From Candidatus Woesearchaeota archaeon (GTDB lineage Archaea; Nanobdellota; Nanobdellia; SCGC-AAA011-G17; GW2011-AR18), in assembly GCA_018303515.1 (NCBI GenBank), contig JAGVXZ010000043.1, forward strand, positions 1-16,037: a stretch of DNA of 16,037 nt, in the 5' to 3' direction. Position numbers and translations under genes: made by a program. Below are positions 1 to 7,311 of the stretch, piece by piece; the stretch's first letter is position 1, and every line of letters starts with the position of its first letter. The notes beneath the pieces are model-generated. The model searched no databases and was not told where the DNA came from. It saw only the letters and a list, made by a program, of their open reading frames with translations.

Positions 1-258
1 GGAATTACTTTAATTGAAGCTATGGCACAAGGAAAACCTGTTATCGGTTCAAACGTAGGAGGGATTCCTGAAACAATAGGAAATGGTGGCTTAATATTTA
101 ACAAAGATAATTTGGAAGAATTAATAAAAAAAATAAATTTATTATTAAAAGATAAAAAATTAAGAAACAGTTTAGGGAATAATGGATTAAAAAAAGCTAA
201 AGAATTAACATGGCCAAAAATTGCAAAAAAAATTTCTAAAGTATATATTTCTAAATAA
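1..258 (+). CDS. Glycosyltransferase family 4, C-terminal end (cut by window start)
   Basis: Only the last 85 residues are visible; the frame is open from base 1, so the ATG at 22 is internal and not a start. The segment beginning GITLIEAMAQGKPVIGSNVG matches the end of the nucleotide-sugar binding site of GT-B fold family 4 glycosyltransferases: the final Glu of the E-x7-E motif, then the A-x-G-x-P-V-I and GGIPE signatures. The tail is a lysine-rich helix ending at a TAA stop. It presumably transfers a sugar from a nucleotide donor at the cytoplasmic face of the membrane. Acceptor and donor cannot be read from this piece. It lies 98 bases upstream of the heptose operon on the same strand, but a likely promoter separates them. 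Confidence 0.9.
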   Translation, partial: GITLIEAMAQGKPVIGSNVGGIPETIGNGGLIFNKDNLEELIKKINLLLKDKKLRNSLGNNGLKKAKELTWPKIAKKISKVYISK

Positions 259-284
259 TCATGATTCAACAGGTTTTAAATGTG

Positions 285-294
285 TTTTTTATTT
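285..294 (+). terminator. Possible archaeal poly-T terminator after the GT4 gene
   Basis: A run of six T followed by ATTT lies 27 bases past the GT4 stop codon and before the TATA-like box of the next operon. Archaeal RNA polymerase can terminate at plain T-runs without a hairpin, and I see no convincing stem here. The assignment rests on position and composition only, and T-runs are common by chance in DNA this AT-rich. Confidence 0.25.
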
Positions 295-327
295 AGAATT
301 GGACTACCAACAGGTAACAAAAAAAAA

Positions 328-336
328 CTTATAAAA
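328..336 (+). promoter_or_regulatory. TATA-like box for the heptose operon
   Basis: CTTATAAAA, preceded by an A-run, is centred about 25 bases before the ATG at 357. That is the spacing expected if transcription starts at or next to the ATG (leaderless mRNA). No Shine-Dalgarno motif precedes the ATG, which agrees with leaderless initiation. Confidence 0.5.
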
Positions 337-356
337 CAAGCAAAAATCCCTAAAAT

Positions 357-1862
357 ATGCCCAACAAAGCTTTTCTTATAGATAGAGATGGTGTTATAAA
401 TAAACAGCCAGTTGTAAAAGATCAAACTAAAGCCTATCTTACAAAAAAAGAACAAATAGAACTAATAGAAGGAAGTGCAGAAGCAATAAAAATATTAAAC
501 GATAACGGGTTCAAAACAATTCTTATCACAAATCAATCTCCAGTTGGAAGAGGAATTATTACAGAATCCGAAGCAATTGAAATAAATAATGAAATTATAA
601 ACAAAATAAAAGAAAAAGGAGGAATAATCCATGAAACATTTTTTTGTATGCATAATTTAAATGAAGGTTGTAATTGCAGAAAACCTAAAATAGGATTAAT
701 ATTAAATGCAGAAAAAAAGTATTCTCTTGATCCATTAAAAAGTTATGTCATTGGAGATAAAACAACTGATATAAAAGCTGGAAAAGACGCAGGATATAAT
801 ACTATCCTGGTAAATACAGGATATGGTGGTAAAGATGGCATAGAAAAAATTCAAGCAGATTATAATTCTAAAAACCTCTTAACCGCAGTAAAAGAAATTA
901 TTTTAAAAAATAAGGAAAAAAAAGCATGGGTCACTGGTGCAGGTGGACACATGGGTCAGCATTTAACTAGATTTCTTTTAGATAAAGGATATCGGGTTTT
1001 AGCAACATACTATAAACCCACAACAGATATTAATGACTTACCTAAAGAAGCACAAATTAAAGAATGTGACATTAGAAATAGAAATTTAGTTAAAAAATTT
1101 ATGAAAGAGTTTCAACCTGATGAAATTTATCACTTAGCCGCTCAAAGTTATCCTACAGTTTCATGGGAAAACCCTTGGTACACAATTGAAACAAATGTAT
1201 TAGGATCAATAAATATCTTTGAGGCTGTTAAAGAATTAAAATTAAATTGTAAAATCATGAATGCATGCACATCTGGAGAATATGGATTTGTGAATGAAGA
1301 TCAAACCCCCATTAAAGAATCTATGGATAAAAAGCCATTACATCCCTATGGTTGTTCTAAATTATGCCAGGAAGCTTTAGCATACCAATACTACAAAAAT
1401 TTTGGAATTCATATATTAACTTTTAGAATTTTTAATACTACAGGACCACACAAAGTTAATGATGTTTGTGCTGATTTTGTTCAAAGATTAATTACAATGG
1501 AAAAAGATACAACAAAAGAAAAAATACTAAGAACTGGCACTTTAGAAACAAGAAGAGCAATTACAGATGTAAGAGATCTAATCAAAGCCTTTCACATAGG
1601 ATTAGAAAAATGCCCTCCTGGAGAAGTTTATAATTTAAGTGGAGAACATGTTTACAAGATTGAAGAAATTGTAGAATTATTAAGAAAATTAGTTAATTTC
1701 AAATTTGAACAATGGACAGATCCAAAATTACTAAGGCCAACAGATGAACCAATAATTTACGGTGATTCAACAAAATTTAAGAGCATAACTGGATGGAAAC
1801 AAGAAATTCCTATTGAACAAACATTAACAGATATGTTAAATTTTTGGAGGACAAAATTATGA
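357..1862 (+). CDS. Fusion: GmhB-type HAD phosphatase + GMD/RMD-like nucleotide-sugar SDR
   Basis: Two enzymes share one 501-residue chain. Residues 1-185 are a GmhB-type HAD phosphatase: nucleophile motif D9-R-D11-G-V, T58-N-Q motif, a zinc site C97-x-H99 with C105-x-C107 followed by R-K-P-K111, and acidic motif G133-D134. GmhB removes the C7 phosphate of heptose 1,7-bisphosphate. Residues 189-501 are an extended SDR: T193-G-A-G-G-H-M-G Rossmann motif, Y331-x3-K335, and an R-R-x-x-T-D-V-R-D segment and C terminus typical of GDP-mannose 4,6-dehydratase/RMD-type enzymes. Its likely substrate is GDP-heptose, inferred from the fusion and operon. The motif C-T-S-G-E-Y-G (304-310) puts Gly where 4,6-dehydratases usually carry catalytic Glu, so a reductase or epimerase role is possible. 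It is the first gene of an operon and its stop overlaps the gmhA start (ATGA). Confidence 0.88.
   Translation: MPNKAFLIDRDGVINKQPVVKDQTKAYLTKKEQIELIEGSAEAIKILNDNGFKTILITNQSPVGRGIITESEAIEINNEIINKIKEKGGIIHETFFCMHNLNEGCNCRKPKIGLILNAEKKYSLDPLKSYVIGDKTTDIKAGKDAGYNTILVNTGYGGKDGIEKIQADYNSKNLLTAVKEIILKNKEKKAWVTGAGGHMGQHLTRFLLDKGYRVLATYYKPTTDINDLPKEAQIKECDIRNRNLVKKFMKEFQPDEIYHLAAQSYPTVSWENPWYTIETNVLGSINIFEAVKELKLNCKIMNACTSGEYGFVNEDQTPIKESMDKKPLHPYGCSKLCQEALAYQYYKNFGIHILTFRIFNTTGPHKVNDVCADFVQRLITMEKDTTKEKILRTGTLETRRAITDVRDLIKAFHIGLEKCPPGEVYNLSGEHVYKIEEIVELLRKLVNFKFEQWTDPKLLRPTDEPIIYGDSTKFKSITGWKQEIPIEQTLTDMLNFWRTKL
1846..1850 (+). promoter_or_regulatory. Shine-Dalgarno GGAGG deciding the gmhA start
   Basis: GGAGG sits 8 bases before the ATG at 1859, inside the last codons of the fusion gene. 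It selects this ATG over the in-frame TTG at 1844, which would overlap the ribosome-binding site itself. Confidence 0.8.
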
Positions 1863-2437
1863 ATTTTAACGAACAAGTAAAATTTAAAATTTTAGAGAGT
1901 GCCAAATTAGTAGGAAAACTAGAAGAATATTCTAATGATATTGTAAAAGCTGCGGAAATCATTATTGACGCTTACAAAAATGGAAAAAAACTTTTAATTG
2001 CTGGTAATGGTGGATCAGCTGCTGATGCACAACATATTAGTGCTGAACTAGTTAATAGTTTTTATAAAAAAAGAAAAGCTTTACCTGCTCTAGCTTTAAC
2101 AACTGATACTTCTATTATTACAGCGTGGGGAAATGATGTTAATTTTGATAGAATTTTTGAAAGACAGGTGGAAGCTTATGGTGTTGAGGGTGATGTTTTA
2201 TTAATCATAACTACAAGTGGAAATTCTAAAAATCTTTTATATGCAATTTCTCAAGCAAAGAAACAAAAGGTAAAAACTATTTCTTTATTAGGAAAAGGAG
2301 GAGGATTAACAAAAGGGATGAGTGATCATGAGATTATTGTACCACACATGGACACTGCAAGAATCCAGGAAGCACAGCATGTTATTTACCACTTAATCTG
2401 CGATTTGATTGAACAAGGAATAATGGGTGGTGAATAA
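1859..2437 (+). CDS. gmhA: Phosphoheptose (sedoheptulose-7-phosphate) isomerase GmhA
   Basis: A 192-residue SIS-domain protein, the usual size for GmhA. It converts sedoheptulose 7-phosphate to D-glycero-D-manno-heptose 7-phosphate, the committed cytosolic step of heptose nucleotide synthesis. The GmhA-defining metal and catalytic residues are visible: H59 and E63 in D-A-Q-H-I-S-A-E, then Q170 and H178 in R-I-Q-E-A-Q-H-V-I-Y-H, with the same spacing as in E. coli GmhA (His61, Glu65, Gln172, His180). The phosphate-binding loops G49-N-G-G-S-A and T118-T-S-G-N-S are also present. These residues argue for GmhA rather than another SIS sugar isomerase. The start is the ATG overlapping the previous stop. 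The end overlaps the kinase gene start by 8-11 bases, so the two are translationally coupled. Confidence 0.93.
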   Translation: MNFNEQVKFKILESAKLVGKLEEYSNDIVKAAEIIIDAYKNGKKLLIAGNGGSAADAQHISAELVNSFYKKRKALPALALTTDTSIITAWGNDVNFDRIFERQVEAYGVEGDVLLIITTSGNSKNLLYAISQAKKQKVKTISLLGKGGGLTKGMSDHEIIVPHMDTARIQEAQHVIYHLICDLIEQGIMGGE

Positions 2438-3449
2438 ATTCATAATTAATAGTACTGCCCCAGTAAGAATAAGTCTTTGTAATGGTGGAGATACTGATTA
2501 TTATATTAAGAGTATGGGTTGGGGCAATATTATCAACGCAACTCTTTCCACACACGGTTACAGATGTTTAGTTGAACCAAAAAATCAGGAATTCATAAAC
2601 TATACTTACATTAATAATTTCTCGAAAACAAATGTGAATTACAAAATAACTGATTTGAATACAAAAGATGATAATTTAAAACTAATAACTACAACAATAA
2701 AAAGAATATCACCTAATTTTAAAGGGAACCTTACAATAATAACTAATGTTCCGGAAAGGAGTGGATTAGGCGGATCTTCTTCACTACTTGTTGCCTTAAT
2801 AAAATCTTTAATGAAAATGAATGGTAAAATATTAATTCCAGAAGAAATTGCAGAACTATCATATAAAATTGAAAGAAAAATCCTTGGAATTGGTGGTGGC
2901 TACCAAGATCAATGGGCAGCTGCTTTTGGAGGAGGAGTTAATTATCTTGAGTTTAGAAAAAATAATGTTTTTTTAGAACCATTATGGTTACATGAAGATT
3001 TAATGAACTGGTTAGAAAAGCATCTTTTATTATTTTATCTTGAACCTAGATTAAGTGATAGTGGATCACAGCATAAAGAACAAGAAAAGAATTTTCAAAA
3101 TGATAAAGATAAATTAAATACAATGTTGAAAAGAAGAGAAAATGTTCTAAAAACTCGTGATGCGCTGCTTAATGGAAATATCTACAAATTTGCAGATTTA
3201 ATCAGAAAAGAACATTATCATAAAAATTCAATAGACCCAAAAACAACTACTTCTAAATCTAATTTTATATACCAGGAAGCAGTCAATAATGGTGCTATAG
3301 CAGGAAAAATAAGTGGTGCTGGTAGAGGAGGATGTGCAATATTTATCACAGAAATAAAAAATAGACAAAATATAATAGAGAAATTAAGAAATTTTGGCGC
3401 AATACATATGCCAATCAAATTACAAAGATTACATCAAATGGGAGAATAA
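2427..3449 (+). CDS. hddA: D-glycero-alpha-D-manno-heptose 7-phosphate kinase, HddA-type GHMP kinase
   Basis: A 340-residue GHMP-family kinase of normal HddA length. HddA phosphorylates C1 of heptose 7-phosphate with ATP to give the 1,7-bisphosphate that GmhB then dephosphorylates. Visible motifs: N-terminal A-P-V-R-I-S-L-C-N-G-G-D-T-D (11-24); the ATP-binding loop P109-E-R-S-G-L-G-G-S-S-S-L; the G-G-G-Y-Q-D161-Q segment carrying the probable catalytic Asp; and the C-terminal glycine motif G-K-I-S-G-A-G-R-G-G (293-302). The family call is firm. The heptose substrate follows from close HddA resemblance plus its place between gmhA and the nucleotidyltransferase; fucokinase-like GHMP enzymes are the main alternative. 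The start is a GTG, either 2427 or the adjacent 2430, both inside the end of gmhA, with AAGGA just upstream. Confidence 0.88.
   Translation: MVNKFIINSTAPVRISLCNGGDTDYYIKSMGWGNIINATLSTHGYRCLVEPKNQEFINYTYINNFSKTNVNYKITDLNTKDDNLKLITTTIKRISPNFKGNLTIITNVPERSGLGGSSSLLVALIKSLMKMNGKILIPEEIAELSYKIERKILGIGGGYQDQWAAAFGGGVNYLEFRKNNVFLEPLWLHEDLMNWLEKHLLLFYLEPRLSDSGSQHKEQEKNFQNDKDKLNTMLKRRENVLKTRDALLNGNIYKFADLIRKEHYHKNSIDPKTTTSKSNFIYQEAVNNGAIAGKISGAGRGGCAIFITEIKNRQNIIEKLRNFGAIHMPIKLQRLHQMGE
3441..3444 (+). promoter_or_regulatory. Shine-Dalgarno GGAG deciding the hddC start
   Basis: GGAG lies 6 bases before the ATG at 3451, within the last codons of the kinase gene. It supports that ATG, which directly begins the conserved M-K-L-V-L-L-V-G-G-K-G-T-R-L N terminus, over the in-frame ATG at 3394, which would add 19 unrelated residues. 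Confidence 0.75.
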
Positions 3450-3450
3450 A

Positions 3451-4191
3451 ATGAAACTAGTTTTACTTGTCGGTGGAAAAGGAACAAGATTATATCCATT
3501 GACATATAATCTTCCAAAAGTAATGTTAACAATAAATAAAAAACCAATATTAGAATATTTAATAGAATGGGGGAAAAATCAAGGAATAGAAGAAATAATT
3601 ATTTGTTCAGGCCATTTACATAAAGCAATAGAAAAACATTTTGGAGATGGTTCAAAGTTCAACATAAAAATAAATTATTCTATTGAAAAAGAACCATTAG
3701 GAACTGGAGGGCCATTAAAATTAGCAGAAAAATTAATTGGAAAAAGGGATTTCTTTTTACTTAATGGAGACATATTATGCAATATTAATTTAAAAAAAGC
3801 ATTAGAATTTCATGAATCAAAAAACTCACTAGTTACGATAATCACACAAAAATCAACACATCCAATGGAAAGTGATTTAATAGAAACTGATGAAAATAAT
3901 AAAGTAATTAAAATCTGGACTAAACCACATAAAGAAACACCACCTACAAAAATAAGTAACGCAGGAGCATATATAGTTAATTCAAAAATTATTGAGAATA
4001 TTCCACACAAGAACATTTCTTTTGAAAAGGAAATTATCCCACAATTACAAGAAACTAATGAAAAAATTTATGCCTATTATACAGAAGAATTTTTAGAAGA
4101 TATGGGTGATCACAAAAGATTAGAAGAACTAAAAGATCGAATTAAAGCTAATAACAACATGTTACCAAAATTTCTTCACAAAGATTTATAA
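3451..4191 (+). CDS. hddC: Heptose-1-phosphate nucleotidyltransferase, HddC-type
   Basis: A 246-residue single-domain sugar-nucleotidyltransferase. By operon position it should condense D-glycero-alpha-D-manno-heptose 1-phosphate with GTP to make GDP-heptose. Visible: the N-terminal signature G8-G-K-G-T-R-L with P22-K-V-M; the base- and sugar-binding G-T-G-G-P-L (84-89); the metal-binding N-G-D107 segment; N170-A-G-A-Y; F191-E-K-E; and E217-D-M-G-D near the end, where family members carry the second metal-binding Asp. It lacks the C-terminal beta-helix of long bacterial GlmU/GMP proteins, as HddC does. Sequence alone does not separate GTP from CTP or dTTP as donor; GDP is inferred from the alpha-anomer pathway set and the fused GMD/RMD-like SDR. 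It starts 1 base after the kinase stop. Confidence 0.87.
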   Translation: MKLVLLVGGKGTRLYPLTYNLPKVMLTINKKPILEYLIEWGKNQGIEEIIICSGHLHKAIEKHFGDGSKFNIKINYSIEKEPLGTGGPLKLAEKLIGKRDFFLLNGDILCNINLKKALEFHESKNSLVTIITQKSTHPMESDLIETDENNKVIKIWTKPHKETPPTKISNAGAYIVNSKIIENIPHKNISFEKEIIPQLQETNEKIYAYYTEEFLEDMGDHKRLEELKDRIKANNNMLPKFLHKDL

Positions 4192-4214
4192 ATTTTACTC
4201 GGAGATGAGAAATT

Positions 4215-5111
4215 ATGATCTCAATAGTAATTACATCATTCAATGAAGCAGAAATTGTAGGGAAGTCAATTAAATCAATTTTAGAAAATGAAATCAAGGA
4301 AGAATTTGAATTAATTGTTGTTGCACCTGACAAAGCAACAGAAGAAGTAGTAAAGCAAATATCTAAAGAATATAAAGAAATCAAATATTTTAAAGATCCT
4401 GGAAAAGGAAAAAGTTATGCACTAAATTTAGTATTTAAAATATTAAAAGGAAGAATCTGGATTTTTACAGATGGTGACACCTGCGTTAGTAAAAACGCAA
4501 TAAAAGAAATAGTAGAAAAATTCAAAGATAAATCAGTAGGATGTGTTACAGGAAGGCCTGTTTCATTAAACAAAAAAAACAAGATACTTGGTTTTTGGTC
4601 ACACCTACTTTTTGATGCAGGAGCACACAACATAAGAAAAGAGTTAGACAAAAAAAATAGATTCCTTGAATGTTCTGGTTATCTCTTTGCTTTCAAAAAC
4701 AATATTACAAGAAATGTACCATTAAATGTTGCAGAAGACACAATTATTCCATATCTAGTTACAAAAAAAGGTTATAGAATTAGATATGCAGAAAAAGCTT
4801 TAGTTTATGTCCAAAATCCCACTTTATTAAAAGATTTCATAAAACAAAGAGTTAGAACAGCTAAAGCACATGAAACTTTAGAGAGATATGCTCCTTTCTT
4901 TCCAAAAGTTAAATCATTTACAAATGAAGTTAGAAAGGGAACATTATGGGCATTACAATACCCAAAAAATATTAAAGAATATATCTGGACTTTATTTTTA
5001 TTTTTCATAAGATTATACATTTGGATATTAGTTAAGGTAGAACATTACATTTTTAAAAAGGAATATGGAGATGGTTGGGAGAGAGTAGAAACAACTAAAC
5101 TTTTGAGATAA
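4215..5111 (+). CDS. Family 2 glycosyltransferase with C-terminal membrane segment
   Basis: A 298-residue GT-A fold enzyme. The N terminus M-I-S-I-V-I-T-S-F-N-E opens the nucleotide-binding domain, T85-D-G-D88 is the metal-binding DxD motif, E174-D175 is the likely catalytic acidic pair, and Q211-R-V-R-T is a variant of the Q-x-x-R-W motif of processive family 2 enzymes. One strongly hydrophobic stretch at about 257-275 should anchor it to the membrane. It is the last gene of the heptose operon, 23 bases after hddC with GGAGATGAG before the ATG, so its donor may be the GDP-heptose-derived sugar; this is inference. Its last 17 bases overlap the end of the convergent methyltransferase gene. Confidence 0.88.
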   Translation: MISIVITSFNEAEIVGKSIKSILENEIKEEFELIVVAPDKATEEVVKQISKEYKEIKYFKDPGKGKSYALNLVFKILKGRIWIFTDGDTCVSKNAIKEIVEKFKDKSVGCVTGRPVSLNKKNKILGFWSHLLFDAGAHNIRKELDKKNRFLECSGYLFAFKNNITRNVPLNVAEDTIIPYLVTKKGYRIRYAEKALVYVQNPTLLKDFIKQRVRTAKAHETLERYAPFFPKVKSFTNEVRKGTLWALQYPKNIKEYIWTLFLFFIRLYIWILVKVEHYIFKKEYGDGWERVETTKLLR

Positions 5112-5613
5112 TCATCAAACCTTTTCCAATTTCTAACTCGAAATAAAACAAATCACTTTTTTCTACAAAAAAGAAGAAATCTTTTAACTTATCCTTATGG
5201 GAAATTGTATTATCCACAAAAATTACCCCTCTAGGAGAAAGTAAAGGTAAACATAATTTCAAAACATCTAAATAATATTTTTTAGCCAAATCAATAAAAA
5301 TTAAATCATATTTATTCTCTAACTTTTTTAAAATTTTAAGAGCATCACCTTCAAGAAGTTTAATATTGGAAACTCCAGCATTTAAAAAATTATTCTTAGC
5401 TTGAATAGAATTAAAATGATCTAACTCAATACAAGTTAATTCCTTAGAATGTTTAGATAAAAATAAAGCAGAATAACCATATAAAGTTCCAATTTCTAAT
5501 GCATTCAATGGCATAAAATCCTCACAAAATAGAGATAAAAATTCAACTGTGTCTTTTGAAGCCATAGGCTGAATTCTATTCTCCTCTAATCTATTAACTA
5601 CTTCTTCAAACAT
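5095..5613 (-). CDS. SAM-dependent O-methyltransferase, small COMT-like
   Basis: A 172-residue class I methyltransferase resembling the catechol/caffeoyl-CoA O-methyltransferase group (O-methyltransferase family 3). Visible: SAM-binding motif I at 38-45 (A-L-E-I-G-T-L-Y-G), an acidic ribose-binding residue E63, G-D90-A, Y-D-L-I-F-I-D108, and D134-N135 in V-I-F-V-D-N, where the family binds metal. It is shorter than the usual 200-220 residues, mainly from a reduced N terminus. It is expressed against its neighbours: its tail overlaps the end of the GT2 gene and its own promoter lies divergent to the membrane glycosyltransferase. Methylation of a glycan hydroxyl is possible from context, but these enzymes act on many small molecules. 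No Shine-Dalgarno is seen, so it is probably leaderless. Confidence 0.85.
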   Translation of the reverse strand: MFEEVVNRLEENRIQPMASKDTVEFLSLFCEDFMPLNALEIGTLYGYSALFLSKHSKELTCIELDHFNSIQAKNNFLNAGVSNIKLLEGDALKILKKLENKYDLIFIDLAKKYYLDVLKLCLPLLSPRGVIFVDNTISHKDKLKDFFFFVEKSDLFYFELEIGKGLMIISKV

Positions 5614-5630
5614 AACAAAAACAAAACCAA

Positions 5631-5640
5631 TAAATTAAAA
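5631..5640 (-). promoter_or_regulatory. TATA-like box for the O-methyltransferase gene
   Basis: On the minus strand the sequence TTTTAATTTA lies 18-27 bases before the ATG at 5613. Position fits a leaderless start. The box is a weak match in very AT-rich DNA. Confidence 0.35.
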
Positions 5641-5734
5641 ACTATTTCGGAATAGAATATAACCAAGAGAATTAATCAAAAAACAAATCCCCTATATAAA
5701 TCTTAAATTATCATTCTAAAGAAAATTCTAAAGC

Positions 5735-5742
5735 TATTTAAA
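5735..5742 (+). promoter_or_regulatory. TATA-like box for the GT39-like gene
   Basis: TATTTAAA is centred 25-26 bases before the ATG at 5764 and fits a leaderless transcript; no Shine-Dalgarno is present. A stronger-looking box, CTATATAAA at 5692-5700, lies further upstream in the same 150-base divergent spacer and would give a leader of roughly 45 bases. Confidence 0.45.
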
Positions 5743-5763
5743 CATAACAAAAATCAAATTTTT

Positions 5764-7311
5764 ATGGGAGAAGTAATAGAAGATAGAATAAAATATATAA
5801 AGGAAAATAAATATTTAATAATACTCATTCTAATACTCTTTGGATCATTTTTATTAAGATTAGATTTGTTCTCAATAAATGTAAATCAAAGTTATTGGTG
5901 GGATGAATCAACTTATCTAAATACAGCAAAATACTGGGCATTTGGAGAACCAGATTGGAATGCAGAAGCTCTAAGACCACCATTATTTATAGCCCTTTTA
6001 GCCCTTTTATTTAAGATAGGATTAAGCGAAACATCAATAAGATTCCTGTTACTACTAATTCCATCTCTTTTATTAGTTTTCATTGTTTACTTACTAGGAA
6101 AAGAATTATTTAATAAAGAAGCAGGATTAATTGCAGCAGTAGTCACAGGAGTAGCATGGAATTTACTCTTCAATACAAGCAGAGTCCATACAGATATTCC
6201 TTATACTTTAGCAATAATTTCAACAGTATATTTCTTCTACAAAGGTTATGTTAAAGAAGAGAATATAAAAAGAAATCTAATTATCACAGGAGCATTATTT
6301 TCAATTGCATACTCAATTAGAGAGACTGCTTTAACATTTGTTCCTGCATTTTTAATCTATATTCTATTAAAAGAAAAAAGAAATATTCTAAAACAAAAGA
6401 AACTTCTTTATATTATAATTCCTGCAATACTATTTGCAATCCCCTATTTTACATACGGGATGATTAATTTTAATCATCCTGCACCATGGTTAGAATCAAG
6501 ACTTCGTGCAGTAACAGAAGAATCTGCTGATGATCCAATTACTTCTGCATGTTTTATGATGTTACAAACAAATTTAGAATGGGTTTGGTTTGTATTTATG
6601 ATTCTAGGATTAATTTTAACTTTAAGATTTATTATAATAATAGATAAAGTTATTAAAAATATTAAAGACGAAGAATACAAAGGTGAAATTTTCTTAGCAA
6701 TTTTCTTCTTATCTACAATTTTATTTTTCACGTTTGCAAATAAAACTTGTGCGGAACCAAGATGGATAATGCCAATAGTCATTTTAGGAGCATTACTTAT
6801 TGGTTATGCACTAAATTGGATTTACAATTACTTTAAACCTATGAATAAATATCTGGCATTAATTTTCATTCTAATCGTTTTAGTCATAGGAGCATATACA
6901 AATATTCAACATAATAATCAAGTTATTCAAGCAAAACTTCCATCATTCAACCAATTTGTAGATACGGGAAAAATAATTAAAGAAACAACAAATAAAGATG
7001 CAATAATTGCAACTGTAACAACACAAGCAGAAGTACAATACTCTAGCAATAGAAAAACGTTAGGATGGCCAGGTAATAATGAAAAAGAAGTATTAGAATA
7101 TTTTAAAGAAATAAAACCAGAATATATTATCGTAAGTTTCTACGTTAACCCATCACCCCAAGAGCAATGGAAATTAATTTATCCTTATCAACATCCAAAT
7201 ATATTCCCAATAGTAAAAATATATCCCCCACTAGTAGAAAACAAAATTCCATTTGTAGGTTTATTCAAAATCAATTATGAAGAGTTAGATAAAAGATTAA
7301 AAGAACTTTAA
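5764..7311 (+). CDS. GT39/PMT-like integral membrane glycosyltransferase
   Basis: A 515-residue polytopic GT-C protein related to dolichyl-phosphate-mannose protein mannosyltransferases and ArnT. The first membrane helix is at about 17-36. The first outer loop carries the W45-W-D47-E48 acidic pair that is the GT39 catalytic signature, then the R71-P-P motif opening the next helices. About nine more hydrophobic segments follow to residue 378, including E331-P-R-W-I-M-P, typical of the lipid-donor binding region. Residues 380-515 form a soluble outer domain. It should take a sugar from a polyprenyl-phosphate donor on the outer face and pass it to a protein or lipid-linked glycan. The ALG5-like synthase at 10858-11604 could make that donor. 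Its stop codon is shared, in opposite orientation, with the GT4 gene. Confidence 0.87.
   Translation: MGEVIEDRIKYIKENKYLIILILILFGSFLLRLDLFSINVNQSYWWDESTYLNTAKYWAFGEPDWNAEALRPPLFIALLALLFKIGLSETSIRFLLLLIPSLLLVFIVYLLGKELFNKEAGLIAAVVTGVAWNLLFNTSRVHTDIPYTLAIISTVYFFYKGYVKEENIKRNLIITGALFSIAYSIRETALTFVPAFLIYILLKEKRNILKQKKLLYIIIPAILFAIPYFTYGMINFNHPAPWLESRLRAVTEESADDPITSACFMMLQTNLEWVWFVFMILGLILTLRFIIIIDKVIKNIKDEEYKGEIFLAIFFLSTILFFTFANKTCAEPRWIMPIVILGALLIGYALNWIYNYFKPMNKYLALIFILIVLVIGAYTNIQHNNQVIQAKLPSFNQFVDTGKIIKETTNKDAIIATVTTQAEVQYSSNRKTLGWPGNNEKEVLEYFKEIKPEYIIVSFYVNPSPQEQWKLIYPYQHPNIFPIVKIYPPLVENKIPFVGLFKINYEELDKRLKEL

Noticed and set aside
1844..1858. TTG start giving GmhA five extra residues
   Set aside because: The extension would begin on the ribosome-binding GGAGG itself; the ATG at 1859 has ideal spacing and the ATGA overlap typical of coupled genes.
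3394..3450. Earlier ATG extending the nucleotidyltransferase into the kinase gene
   Set aside because: The added 19 residues are an off-frame reading of the kinase C terminus; the family N terminus starts at 3451 behind GGAG.
6474..6782. 102-codon minus-strand open frame inside the GT39-like gene
   Set aside because: It lies entirely within a well-supported membrane protein, shows no family resemblance and has no promoter or ribosome-binding site.
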